From positions 1 through 19,710 of the forward strand of contig CAJTSZ010000030.1 in assembly GCA_910578755.1 (NCBI GenBank): a DNA stretch of 19,710 nucleotides, in the 5' to 3' direction. The position numbers were made by a program, and so were the translations under genes. Shown in pieces: positions 8,034-15,467 of this stretch (its first letter is position 1; each line of letters starts with the position of its first letter). The stretch is from an uncultured Oscillospiraceae bacterium (GTDB lineage Bacteria; Bacillota; Clostridia; Oscillospirales; Ruminococcaceae). The notes below the pieces were generated by a model. The model made no database searches, had not been told where the DNA came from, and saw nothing but the letters and a program-made list of their open reading frames with translations.

Positions 8034-8036
8034 CTA
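8034..8036 (-). other. In-frame amber (TAG) codon splitting the kinase-receiver-DegV gene
   Basis: Reading minus, the codons run AGT ATT GTT CAG TAG CTG GTA GAG TTA ATG GGC. The usual kinase sequence here is GLSIVxxLVxxMGG, so TAG sits where an amino acid, probably Gln, belongs; a single C-to-T change of CAG would produce it. The frame is otherwise open from 9221 to 6534. TAG ends several other genes in the window (6328, 9272, 13910, 19362), so it is not generally reassigned here. Confidence 0.9.
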
Positions 8037-9221
8037 CTGAACAATACTCAGCCCTAAGCCAGTTCCCTCAATATGACGGTTTTTTTCCTCATCCACCCTG
8101 CGGAACGCATTGAAAAGGTAGGGAATATTCTCCTTCTTTACCCCCTGGCCGGTATCCTCCACAGAGTACCAAAGCTGTACCCTGCCACCTCTTTGCTTCT
8201 CACAGCGAACAAAAAAGGAAACAGAGCCTTTACTGGTGTATTTTACCGCATTATTCAGCAAGTTAATTAAAACCTGCTTAATGCGCACTTCATCGCCACA
8301 AAGCATACTTGGAATGGAAGGGTCAATATAGAGCTTGAACTCCAACCCTTTCTCCTTTGCTTTTACCCAAATCATATTAACAATTTCGGAAAAGAAAGTC
8401 CCTGTTTCATAAGGCGTGTTAATAATTTCCATTTTGCCGGATTTAATTTTGGATATATCCAAAATATCATTGATCAGCGTAAGCAACAGCTTGCTGGCCC
8501 CCTGAATATTCCTGGCATTCTCCGCCACCTCTTCCGAAATATCTTCTCCCCGCAGGGTAATTTCATTTAACCCAATAATGGTGTTGATAGGGGTGCGGAT
8601 TTCATGGCTCATGCTGGAAAAAAAGTGGTTTTCCGCCTGGTTCAGCTCTTCAATTTCCTTTTTTTGCTGCTGGGTAAGGGCGTTTTCTTCCTCGTACATC
8701 CTGTTCAGAAACATAAGCAGAAAACTGGTAAGCAGCCCTACCATAATCATGGAGAAAGCGGAATCAAAAAAGGATCTTTGCTGGCCGCTTAGGTTAGCCA
8801 ATCCTGGATAATAAAAGGCAATGGCGTAGCACAGCAAAGTTTCTACTGTACACAACGCAAAAAACACCGCTCTTCGTTTTCCCTGCAACGTAGTGCAAAC
8901 ATAAATAAAGCAAAGCACAAACCATTCTGGAACCCCGCTGTAAAACCCGCCCGCGGAAAAAAACGTGAAGGGGAACAGCAGCAGCAGCAGTATCACAATG
9001 GCCATGGCCCCTGTTTGAACACGCTTCTTTAAAATGCTCAGCCGGGCAATCAAACCAATAACCGCTAAACTTACCACCAGTATTATAATATTCAAAATAC
9101 TTCTGCCCATAGGCAGGGTAAATATCAGCGCAATCATACAAATTGCGGTTACCATACAAAACATACGCTCCCGCAGGCTGGTCTTATGGTCAACAAGGAT
9201 GTCAAACCATTTTTTTACCAC
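8034..9221 (-). CDS. Membrane histidine kinase, N-terminal part of interrupted hybrid kinase
   Basis: 395 residues before the amber codon. About six hydrophobic segments (roughly residues 20-170) form a membrane sensor region with no recognisable periplasmic domain, followed by a short coiled coil. The HisKA box is SMSHEIRTP with His206. The ATPase domain shows the N box (QVLINLLNNAVKYT), G1 (DTGQG), F box (LFNAFRR) and G2 (GTGLGLSIV), but ends right after G2, lacking the last strand and helix. The start is GTG at 9221, chosen because AAAGGAGGGAG lies at ideal distance (9 nt); it lies 50 nt after the second kinase gene. If the amber codon were read, the product would be about 895 residues: sensor, kinase, receiver, DegV. 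As written, ATP binding is likely impaired. Confidence 0.85.
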   Translation of the reverse strand: MVKKWFDILVDHKTSLRERMFCMVTAICMIALIFTLPMGRSILNIIILVVSLAVIGLIARLSILKKRVQTGAMAIVILLLLLFPFTFFSAGGFYSGVPEWFVLCFIYVCTTLQGKRRAVFFALCTVETLLCYAIAFYYPGLANLSGQQRSFFDSAFSMIMVGLLTSFLLMFLNRMYEEENALTQQQKKEIEELNQAENHFFSSMSHEIRTPINTIIGLNEITLRGEDISEEVAENARNIQGASKLLLTLINDILDISKIKSGKMEIINTPYETGTFFSEIVNMIWVKAKEKGLEFKLYIDPSIPSMLCGDEVRIKQVLINLLNNAVKYTSKGSVSFFVRCEKQRGGRVQLWYSVEDTGQGVKKENIPYLFNAFRRVDEEKNRHIEGTGLGLSIVQ

Positions 9222-9230
9222 GCAATTTCT

Positions 9231-9236
9231 CCCTCC
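9231..9236 (-). promoter_or_regulatory. Ribosome-binding site supporting a GTG start
   Basis: Minus-strand GGAGGG, within AAAGGAGGGAG, stands 9 nt before the GTG at 9219-9221. It decides the kinase start in the absence of a nearby ATG. Confidence 0.8.
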
Positions 9237-9271
9237 TTTAAATACGGATTTCAGGAAAACACCAAAACAAA

Positions 9272-11842
9272 CTATATTCCGGCAATCTGTTCACAAATTT
9301 CGTCATAAGCGCAAAGCAAAGCGGAATGATGCGCTTGAATAAACTTTGCATCGCCCCTTTTCCCCGCCAGCTCCAATTCCTTCGCCTGTGCAGAAAGGTC
9401 TTCGGCGCCAATGGTAAGGGATGTACTTTTCAGCGCGTGAACTTTTATTGCATAGTTCTCCCAATCGGCACTATCGTACAAGGAAACAATTTCCTCCCTT
9501 TTCACCTTGCTTTGGTTCAGGAACATTTGCAGCATATCCAGGAAAAACTCCTGGTCACCGTCACAATAGTTCAGCCCCATCTCCACATTAATGCCAGGCA
9601 GGTTCAGCTGGCCTTGGGAAGCTTCCAGTTCTTCTACAGCATCCTGTGCAAAATCAACCTCTTCCAAAGTCTCTGTTTCCGCTAAAGCCGCCTGTTCCTT
9701 GGGCATATTATCCTTTACAGTTTCTTCATCATATTGGACAATACTTTCAAACAGCGCTTCGGATGTGTGATCCTTTACAGCATCTTCCCCATACTGAACA
9801 AGGCTCTTAGGCAGCACCCTGCGCAGCACTCGCTCTAAAACGGTGCGTTCAATTGGCTTTGGGATAAATTCTGTAAAGCCTTCCTTGCGGAACATTTCCC
9901 GCGCGCCGCTAACAGTATTGGCGGTCAGGGCAACAATAGGCTTGTTTTGGTAACTGCCGCTTTGCAGTTCGCGGATACTTTTTAAAGTTTGCACACCGTC
10001 AAACCCTGGCATCATATGGTCCAGGAAAACAATATCGTAGAAAGTACTGCTGCACCGTGTAACTGCCTCCTTGCCGCTTAGACAAGTATCCACCTCCATA
10101 CCGTAGCTTCCTAAAACACCCTTGGCAACTACCAAGTTCATTTCTTCATCATCCACTGCCAAAGCCCGTACTCCAGGGCAGGCAAAAGGCTTGCGCCCGG
10201 CAGACTGATCCTCCAAAAAGTTCCGCGCCCTTTGTTCCCCGTTAAGCAAATTGGCAACGGAAAGGGCGGAAAAGGGTTTATGCATAATAAGCAGGCTGCT
10301 GTTTTCCAAATTAAACTCCCTGTCCGCAATTACAACAACACGGAGCGTATTTGCCAACTCTTCATAATATGCCGGGTCGTCCTCATATTCCGACTGCGCA
10401 ATAAAAACATGGGTCAACTGGTAGCTGCGCTGTAATTTAAGCAGCCCTTCAAAATTGTGGGTTTGGTATCCCTGAATACCAAGGCCCAGCAGCAAGCTCC
10501 TAATTAAACCGTCATAATATCCCCGCACCTCGTCGCAGCTGTACCGTTCCGGCCTAAAGTAGCACGCAACACATACCTGGTCTGGGTGGTCAAGCACAAT
10601 GCACGGCCGTTTATCCACCACACCCTGGGGGATTACGATATGGGCCTGAAGGCCCTGCTGCTTTTTGCTGTCAAAATGGATAAAGCCGCCCATGGCGTTT
10701 AAAAGCCCCCGGGCAATGGGGAGGCCAAGGCCAAGGCCGCCCGCAAAGCGGCGGCTGCCGGAATCTGCCTGGTAAAAATCATCGTACATCTGCTGCATTT
10801 GGGAATCTGTCATACCAACGCCAGTATCCCGAATGTCTATAATCAGGTTGATGCCGTAGCTTTCCTCCCGGTACCCTATGCGAACATTGATGCCGCCCTC
10901 TTCTGTGAATTTAAGGGAGTTTTCCACCAAAATTTTCAGCACATGGGAAATTTTTTCCGCATCCCCAATTAAAACCGCTGGCACCTTCGGGTCAATATCA
11001 AACACAATTTCCAAGTGCGGGCAATTGCTTTGCAGCGCGGCCATGGTAATTACATCGTTAAGCACCGAGGTAATGGTATATTCTTTTTTAGTTGGCAGCA
11101 GTGTTCCCTCTACAATTTCCGTATAGTCCAGCATATTGTTAATTTGGTTTGACAAACGCTTTCCCGCCCGCTTAATCGAGGTCATATCCTCCCGAATATC
11201 TGGAGAAATATCTTTTTCCAGCGCTACCTCGCTAATGCCAATTACCATATTGATGGGCGTGCGGAGCTCATGGGACACGTTGGAAAGAAAAACAGCGTTT
11301 TGCTTTCCAACGGTTTCCATTTCTGAAAGCATGCGGTTATACCACTCCTGGGACGCACTGCGGCGCTTAATCCAGTAGGCTGCAAGGGTTGTCGCCCCAA
11401 AAATTATCACCGTGTTCAAAAGCAAATGGATAATATCCTGCAACAGGGTATGGTGAAAAATCGTACGAAGTATTAACGCATGGTACAGAATTTCCAGCAC
11501 ATATATTGCCTCTATTGCATGCAGTATCCACTTTTTATTTAGCATAAATAGGGCAAGAACAAGAATGCAGGCTATTGCTGGTAATTCAAAAAGGCTGGTT
11601 TCGTGGACGCCAAAGTAAAAGAATTCAAAAAGCATCAGGCCGGTGCAAAAGTTTTCATAACACCCATGCAGGCCAATTTTTGCAATGTGGAAAAGCCATA
11701 CGCAAAAACAGCCCCCTGCCATCAATAGGAGCATCCAAGGCTCCCAGTCCATAACAATTGTAATTAACCCCAGCATGCTGCTGAACACTGTTGTTGTAAT
11801 AGCCAGTAAAAGGTGCCTGCTTGTCTGCTCTTCTGTTCTCAT
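9272..11842 (-). CDS. Hybrid histidine kinase with pseudo-receiver, receiver and Hpt domain
   Basis: 856 residues. About six membrane segments (residues 10-158), HisKA box SNVSHELRTP (His191), ATPase domain with N box (VENSLKF), G1 (DTGVGM) and G2 (GGLGLGLPIA). Residues 412-540 look like a receiver that has lost its phospho-acceptor (THVFIAQSEYE) but keeps a C-terminal HKPF. Residues 556-680 are a full receiver: Asp564/Asp565, Asp608 (FLDHMMPG), Thr640, Lys662. A linker carrying a 20-residue tandem repeat (about 682-720) leads to an Hpt domain with His802 (KVHALKSTS). This allows a complete His-Asp-His relay in one protein. Its ATG overlaps the stop of the upstream receiver gene by 4 bp (ATGA), so the two are coupled. 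Ends in TAG. The signal is unknown. Confidence 0.93.
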   Translation of the reverse strand: MRTEEQTSRHLLLAITTTVFSSMLGLITIVMDWEPWMLLLMAGGCFCVWLFHIAKIGLHGCYENFCTGLMLFEFFYFGVHETSLFELPAIACILVLALFMLNKKWILHAIEAIYVLEILYHALILRTIFHHTLLQDIIHLLLNTVIIFGATTLAAYWIKRRSASQEWYNRMLSEMETVGKQNAVFLSNVSHELRTPINMVIGISEVALEKDISPDIREDMTSIKRAGKRLSNQINNMLDYTEIVEGTLLPTKKEYTITSVLNDVITMAALQSNCPHLEIVFDIDPKVPAVLIGDAEKISHVLKILVENSLKFTEEGGINVRIGYREESYGINLIIDIRDTGVGMTDSQMQQMYDDFYQADSGSRRFAGGLGLGLPIARGLLNAMGGFIHFDSKKQQGLQAHIVIPQGVVDKRPCIVLDHPDQVCVACYFRPERYSCDEVRGYYDGLIRSLLLGLGIQGYQTHNFEGLLKLQRSYQLTHVFIAQSEYEDDPAYYEELANTLRVVVIADREFNLENSSLLIMHKPFSALSVANLLNGEQRARNFLEDQSAGRKPFACPGVRALAVDDEEMNLVVAKGVLGSYGMEVDTCLSGKEAVTRCSSTFYDIVFLDHMMPGFDGVQTLKSIRELQSGSYQNKPIVALTANTVSGAREMFRKEGFTEFIPKPIERTVLERVLRRVLPKSLVQYGEDAVKDHTSEALFESIVQYDEETVKDNMPKEQAALAETETLEEVDFAQDAVEELEASQGQLNLPGINVEMGLNYCDGDQEFFLDMLQMFLNQSKVKREEIVSLYDSADWENYAIKVHALKSTSLTIGAEDLSAQAKELELAGKRGDAKFIQAHHSALLCAYDEICEQIAGI
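9711..9830 (-). repeat. Tandem imperfect 60-bp duplication in the kinase linker
   Basis: TCCTTTACAG recurs at 9711 and 9771, exactly 60 bp apart, each followed by similar sequence. In protein terms the linker reads VQYGEDAVKDHTSEA then VQYDEETVKDNMPKE. The copies have diverged, so the duplication is not fresh. It lengthens the acidic linker between receiver and Hpt without changing frame. The exact right-hand limit is approximate. Confidence 0.7.
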
Positions 11843-12201
11843 TCCTTTATAAACTCCCTCGCAACCCGCTTAACCAGTTCCTGTGGTTGGAAGGGTTTTT
11901 TCAAATAATTTACTGCCCCTAATTTAATTGCGCTGCGCACATCGTTCTCCAACCCGGAAGCAGTTAAAAAAATTACAGGTATTTCAGCAGCAAACTCTTT
12001 CATGCGTTCAAAAGTTTCAAATCCGTCCATTTTAGGCATCTCAATATCCAAAAGAACCAAGTCTACATTTTCCGTCTTCAGCCTCTTCAACGCTTCCATT
12101 CCAGAGCTTGCAAAAAGTACGTTATACTCTTTCCCTAAAATCCGTTTGGTCCGCATCAAATTCATATCGTCATCGTCTACTACCAAGATACATTTCTGCA
12201 T
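11839..12201 (-). CDS. Stand-alone receiver-domain response regulator (CheY-like)
   Basis: 120 residues consisting only of a receiver: acidic cluster Asp9-Asp12 (VVDDDD), phospho-acceptor Asp52 (LLDIEMPKMDG), Thr80 (FLTAS) and Lys102 (LKKPF). No DNA-binding, LytTR or enzymatic output is attached. It is the first gene of the minus-strand signalling operon, with GGGAGG about 8 nt before the ATG, and overlaps the hybrid kinase by 4 bp. The likely role is phospho-acceptor for the Hpt domain of that kinase, acting by protein-protein contact or as a phosphate sink. A chemotaxis-type function is possible but nothing nearby supports it. Confidence 0.92.
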   Translation of the reverse strand: MQKCILVVDDDDMNLMRTKRILGKEYNVLFASSGMEALKRLKTENVDLVLLDIEMPKMDGFETFERMKEFAAEIPVIFLTASGLENDVRSAIKLGAVNYLKKPFQPQELVKRVAREFIKE

Positions 12202-12251
12202 TGTAATTGCCTCCCTGTTCTGTAAATGGGCTTTTTTAATTAATCATCATT

Positions 12252-12279
12252 ATTTTAAATGATACCTATAAAAAATCAA
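12252..12279 (-). promoter_or_regulatory. Possible promoter of the receiver/kinase operon
   Basis: On the minus strand TTGATT (12274-12279) and TAAAAT (12252-12257) are spaced by 16 bp, about 50 bp before the receiver start codon. The region is very AT-rich, so chance matches are likely and confidence is moderate. Confidence 0.4.
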
Positions 12280-12314
12280 GGGAAATTAAGGTTATTTTCT
12301 TCCAATGTTTTTTG

Positions 12315-12338
12315 CACAAAAAATAATTCTTTTTTGTG
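12315..12338. promoter_or_regulatory. Inverted repeat between divergent operons
   Basis: CACAAAAAA (12315-12323) and TTTTTTGTG (12330-12338) are exact complements around TAATTC. The dyad lies between the predicted divergent promoters of the signalling and polysaccharide operons, a normal place for a shared operator. It lacks GC pairs, so a terminator role is weak. Confidence 0.4.
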
Positions 12339-12397
12339 TGTTTTATACTCTTTTTTCTGTTTTTTACACCCTATTTGTAAATAAAAGCAAATTTCTA

Positions 12398-12425
12398 TTG
12401 ACAGCACTTATATTTACGCTATAAT
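12398..12425 (+). promoter_or_regulatory. Strong sigma-A promoter for the polysaccharide locus
   Basis: Perfect TTGACA (12398-12403) and perfect TATAAT (12420-12425) with a 16-bp spacer, about 85 bp before the priming-transferase start. A hairpin TGCTTTTG/CAAAAGCA (12466-12488) lies in the leader between them. Confidence 0.75.
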
Positions 12426-12509
12426 ATCTGCTACCATATTGCTAATAATAACAGCACAAATAAACTGCTTTTGTTTTATACAAAAGCAATGAAAACGAGG
12501 GTTATTTTT

Positions 12510-13910
12510 ATGATAAAAAATACTCGGCAACCCTTAATGCTACTGATGCAATGTATTGATATTTTAATTTTTCTTTTGTCTATGTTAACCGCCTACGGGC
12601 TTCGTTTTTTCGTCCTCCACGGCGTTCCCAGTGAGCTGGGCTTGGCTTTTTACCTGCAAATGGCCTTTTTCTCCCTTCCAGTGTACCTTCTCTTATACTA
12701 TGGGTTTGAATTGTACGATATTTCCCGCTATAAATCCATTCTTTCGGAAACAGAAAAAATTGTAAACATAAACCTTATTGGCATGGTTTTCTTATTTCTC
12801 AGCAGCTTCTTTTTGCGGGTGGTAGATATTTCCCGCATGGTAATTATACTGTTCACCGTAATTAACGCCACTCTTTCCGCTTTAAGCCGTGCTTCCGCCC
12901 GCACCTTCCTACGCACCTTGCGCCGCCGGGGCTACGGCCTCACCAGCCTGCTTATTGTAGGCTGGAACGAATCCTCCAGCGAGTTTTACAACAAGCTTTC
13001 TGCCAACATCGACTACGGCTACCAGGTGGCAGGCTGCCTTAGCCAAAGGGAATTCCCCGCCGAGGCTGCCAGTTCCTTCCCCAAACGCCTGGGCGCCATT
13101 GGCCAGCTGGAGGAAGTCCTTCAGGCCTGCCCTGTGGACGAGGTGGTTATTTCCCTGGACTCAAACCAGTTTAACCTCCTGGGCAGCATCATTGAAATTT
13201 GTGATAAAGAAGGGGTAAAATCCAGCCTCCTTCCCTTTTACATTAAGTACCTGCCCGCCCAGCCCTATATGGAGGAGCTGGACGGCATCCCCCTAATCAA
13301 CTTCCACCGCATCCCCCTGGACGATCTATTCAACCGGTTTATGAAGCGCAGCTTTGACATTGCCGCCTCCCTAATTCTTATGGTTCTGCTTTCCCCTTTA
13401 ATGGCTTCCGCTGCCCTGGCCATCCGCCTCTCCTCTCCCGGGCCTGTCATCTACAGGCAGGAACGGGTGGGACGAAACAAAAAAAACTTTGTAATGTACA
13501 AATTCCGTTCCATGGACGCCAACGCCCCTGGGGAAAATACCACCTGGGGAACAAAAAACGACAGCCGCCGCACCCGCGTAGGGGCTTTTCTCCGCAAGTT
13601 TTCCATTGATGAGCTCCCCCAACTGTTTAACGTGCTCAAAGGGGATATGAGCCTGGTAGGCCCCCGGCCGGAACGCCCCTTTTTTGTGGAAAAATTCCGG
13701 GATGAGGTACCCCTCTATATGCTCAAGCATTTGGTACGCCCAGGCATTACCGGCTGGGCCCAAGTAAACGGCTGGCGGGGCGACACCTCTATTATGGAGC
13801 GCGTTAAGTGCGACCTGTTCTATATTGAAAACTGGTCCTTCTTTTTGGATATTAAAATTTTAATCCTCACCCTTTTTTTAGGCATTGTCAACCAAACAGA
13901 GGAGCTTTAG
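12510..13910 (+). CDS. Polyprenyl-phosphate sugar-1-phosphate transferase (priming enzyme, WcaJ/WbaP type)
   Basis: 466 residues, the usual size of this family. It transfers a hexose-1-phosphate from a UDP-sugar to undecaprenyl phosphate, starting glycan assembly at the inner membrane face. N-terminal hydrophobic helices span about residues 10-125, a Rossmann-like middle domain about 145-265, and the catalytic transferase about 277-460. Visible catalytic-domain motifs: MKRSFDIAAS with its re-entrant helix, the PG of SSPGPVIYRQERVG, KFRSM, the catalytic acid pair in DELPQLFNVLKGDMS (367-381), VGPRPERP and PGITGWAQVNGWRGDT. The ATG at 12510 is preferred over in-frame starts at 12471 and 12489 because GAGGG precedes it and the earlier ones fall on a hairpin. 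The sugar (glucose or galactose likely) is not certain. Ends in TAG. Confidence 0.93.
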   Translation: MIKNTRQPLMLLMQCIDILIFLLSMLTAYGLRFFVLHGVPSELGLAFYLQMAFFSLPVYLLLYYGFELYDISRYKSILSETEKIVNINLIGMVFLFLSSFFLRVVDISRMVIILFTVINATLSALSRASARTFLRTLRRRGYGLTSLLIVGWNESSSEFYNKLSANIDYGYQVAGCLSQREFPAEAASSFPKRLGAIGQLEEVLQACPVDEVVISLDSNQFNLLGSIIEICDKEGVKSSLLPFYIKYLPAQPYMEELDGIPLINFHRIPLDDLFNRFMKRSFDIAASLILMVLLSPLMASAALAIRLSSPGPVIYRQERVGRNKKNFVMYKFRSMDANAPGENTTWGTKNDSRRTRVGAFLRKFSIDELPQLFNVLKGDMSLVGPRPERPFFVEKFRDEVPLYMLKHLVRPGITGWAQVNGWRGDTSIMERVKCDLFYIENWSFFLDIKILILTLFLGIVNQTEEL

Positions 13911-13929
13911 CCTCATTCTTCCTAAATAA

Positions 13930-13958
13930 TTGACAATATCCCCCTCAAAATATATAAT
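13930..13958 (+). promoter_or_regulatory. Near-consensus promoter in front of the LCP gene
   Basis: TTGACA (13930-13935), a 17-bp spacer, and TATAAT (13953-13958) match the sigma-A consensus exactly. It lies 20 bp after the priming-transferase stop, so the LCP gene and downstream genes can be transcribed independently of the first gene. Confidence 0.8.
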
Positions 13959-14025
13959 CAAACCGTCAGCGCGCCGGCTGTCTTACCCTGTTAAATCAGT
14001 ATGGACAAGTTGAAAATCCTCATGC

Positions 14026-14033
14026 AAAAGGAG
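14026..14033 (+). promoter_or_regulatory. Ribosome-binding site deciding the LCP start
   Basis: AAAAGGAG ends 9 nt before the ATG at 14043. An upstream in-frame ATG at 14001 has no such site, so 14043 is the likely start. Confidence 0.8.
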
Positions 14034-14042
14034 CTGTATACC

Positions 14043-15299
14043 ATGGACATCAAAGCGCAAATTGCCCGACTTAAAATTAACTGGTGGACCGTACTTGTTT
14101 TTGCTTTTTTAATTATTGCCCTTATGGGCGCTGGCCTTTGGGATTATTTACAGTCAAAGCTGGATAAAATCAATTATGTAGAAACTGAGGACAATACCCA
14201 GGAATGGACCAATGAAAAGGGAGAAGCCATTAGTGGTATTGCCAGCTTGGAACATTTTAATATTTTACTTTTGGGTACCGACGAGCGCGCCCCCGGCGGC
14301 AACACCGAAAACTTTGAAACAGGGCTTCAGGAAGGCGCCCGGGCCGATGCTTGTATGCTCCTCAGTGTCAATTTAAAGGACTATAGCGCCAAGCTGGTAA
14401 GTCTGGAAAGAGCCATTGGCGTCACCTATGAAGGCCATGAAGACTGGCTCACCCATGTGTTTGCCTACGGCGGCGCCCAGGGGATGCTGGAGGTGGTGCG
14501 GGAACACTTTGGCGTAGATGTGCGCCGTTATGCCAGGGTAAACGTCAGTTCCGCCGCCCAGCTTATTGACGCTATTGGCGGTGTGGATATTACCTTAACC
14601 GCCGCAGAAGCCGCAGCCCTGAACGGGCAAATTTATACCAACTCCACCACCCGCCACCCGGTAAAGGAAGGGCTCAACCACCTGGACGGCTTTGACGCCT
14701 TGGCATACGGCCGCCTGCGTGCCATTGACAGCGACTTTAACCGCGTCCAGCGCCAGCGCAATGTGCTGCAAGCCGCCATTAACCAAACAAAAAACCTTTC
14801 CCTGCGGGATTTGGATAAACTGCTGAACGTGGCTTTGCCTTTGGTGGAAACAAATATGACAAAGCAGGAAATCAATTCCCTTATGCCAAAGGCAGTGGGC
14901 TTTTTAGGCGTTCAGCTAAAACAGATGACCCTCCCCTTAAAGGGCACCTACGGCAGCAAACTCACCAATGACGGCCGCAGCATGATGATGATAGACCAAG
15001 AGGAAACGGCTAAAATACTGGATGGATTTTTCTACGGCTCCTTTGACCCAGCTACGTACCAAGTCCCTGCGGAAGTAAGCAGCAGGGTATGGCAGGCCCA
15101 ACAGGCAGCGGCTATCCAATGGGCAGCCAACCACCCCGAAGCCTTTGAAACCCCAAAGGAGGAAGAACCCCAAGAAACCGAGGGCAACGAAGATAACAAG
15201 GAGAATACTACCTCCTCCAAAAAGAAGAAAGCGAAAAAGAAAAAGGCCAAGGATGATGAGGATTCCTCCTCTAAAAAGGATACAGACGAAGACGAATAA
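14043..15299 (+). CDS. LytR-CpsA-Psr (LCP) family glycopolymer-peptidoglycan ligase
   Basis: 418 residues: short cytoplasmic N-terminus, one membrane helix (about residues 14-34), extracellular LCP domain (about 70-310) and a highly charged Lys/Glu/Asp-rich tail from about residue 370. LCP enzymes move undecaprenyl-linked glycans onto peptidoglycan. Visible motifs: LLLGTDER (75-82), RADACML with Arg100 and Asp102, SLER with Arg123, AFAYGG-like FAYGG, AAQLIDAIGGVDI, LDGFDALAYGRLR and RVQRQR. The usual S-x-PRD motif reads SLERA: the Arg is kept, but Pro and Asp are replaced (by Glu122 and Ala124). In this locus it would attach the exported polysaccharide to the wall. It has its own promoter and sits 132 bp after the priming enzyme. 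Confidence 0.92.
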   Translation: MDIKAQIARLKINWWTVLVFAFLIIALMGAGLWDYLQSKLDKINYVETEDNTQEWTNEKGEAISGIASLEHFNILLLGTDERAPGGNTENFETGLQEGARADACMLLSVNLKDYSAKLVSLERAIGVTYEGHEDWLTHVFAYGGAQGMLEVVREHFGVDVRRYARVNVSSAAQLIDAIGGVDITLTAAEAAALNGQIYTNSTTRHPVKEGLNHLDGFDALAYGRLRAIDSDFNRVQRQRNVLQAAINQTKNLSLRDLDKLLNVALPLVETNMTKQEINSLMPKAVGFLGVQLKQMTLPLKGTYGSKLTNDGRSMMMIDQEETAKILDGFFYGSFDPATYQVPAEVSSRVWQAQQAAAIQWAANHPEAFETPKEEEPQETEGNEDNKENTTSSKKKKAKKKKAKDDEDSSSKKDTDEDE

Positions 15300-15333
15300 A
15301 AATTTTGGAGCTTTCAGCCCCATAACCCAAACA

Positions 15334-15361
15334 TTACAGCAAAGGGAACCCTTTACTGTAA
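15334..15361. other. Hairpin after the LCP gene
   Basis: TTACAG (15334-15339) pairs with CTGTAA (15356-15361) and AAAGGG with CCCTTT, with one C-A mismatch and a short loop. No T-run follows, so it is at best a weak terminator. It may be an operator or mRNA processing structure between the LCP and glycosyltransferase genes. Confidence 0.4.
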
Positions 15362-15405
15362 CATAGCAAGTTGGGGTTTGAGGGTGAACCTCTAATAGTA
15401 TAGAA

Positions 15406-15424
15406 ACCTCCAAAAGAAATATGG
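15406..15424 (+). repeat. Second copy of a short dispersed intergenic motif
   Basis: ACCTCCAAAAGAAATATGG here matches ACCTCCAAAGAAATATGG at 2348-2365 apart from one extra A. Both copies lie downstream of GTTGGGG (2330s and 15371 onward) and upstream of a gene start. Its TCCAAAAGAAA core also occurs in the inverted repeat at 6399-6434. Confidence 0.5.
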
Positions 15425-15467
15425 TCAGGAGCCTTAAAAAGAAATTTATTACGAAAGCGGTTTTGCT

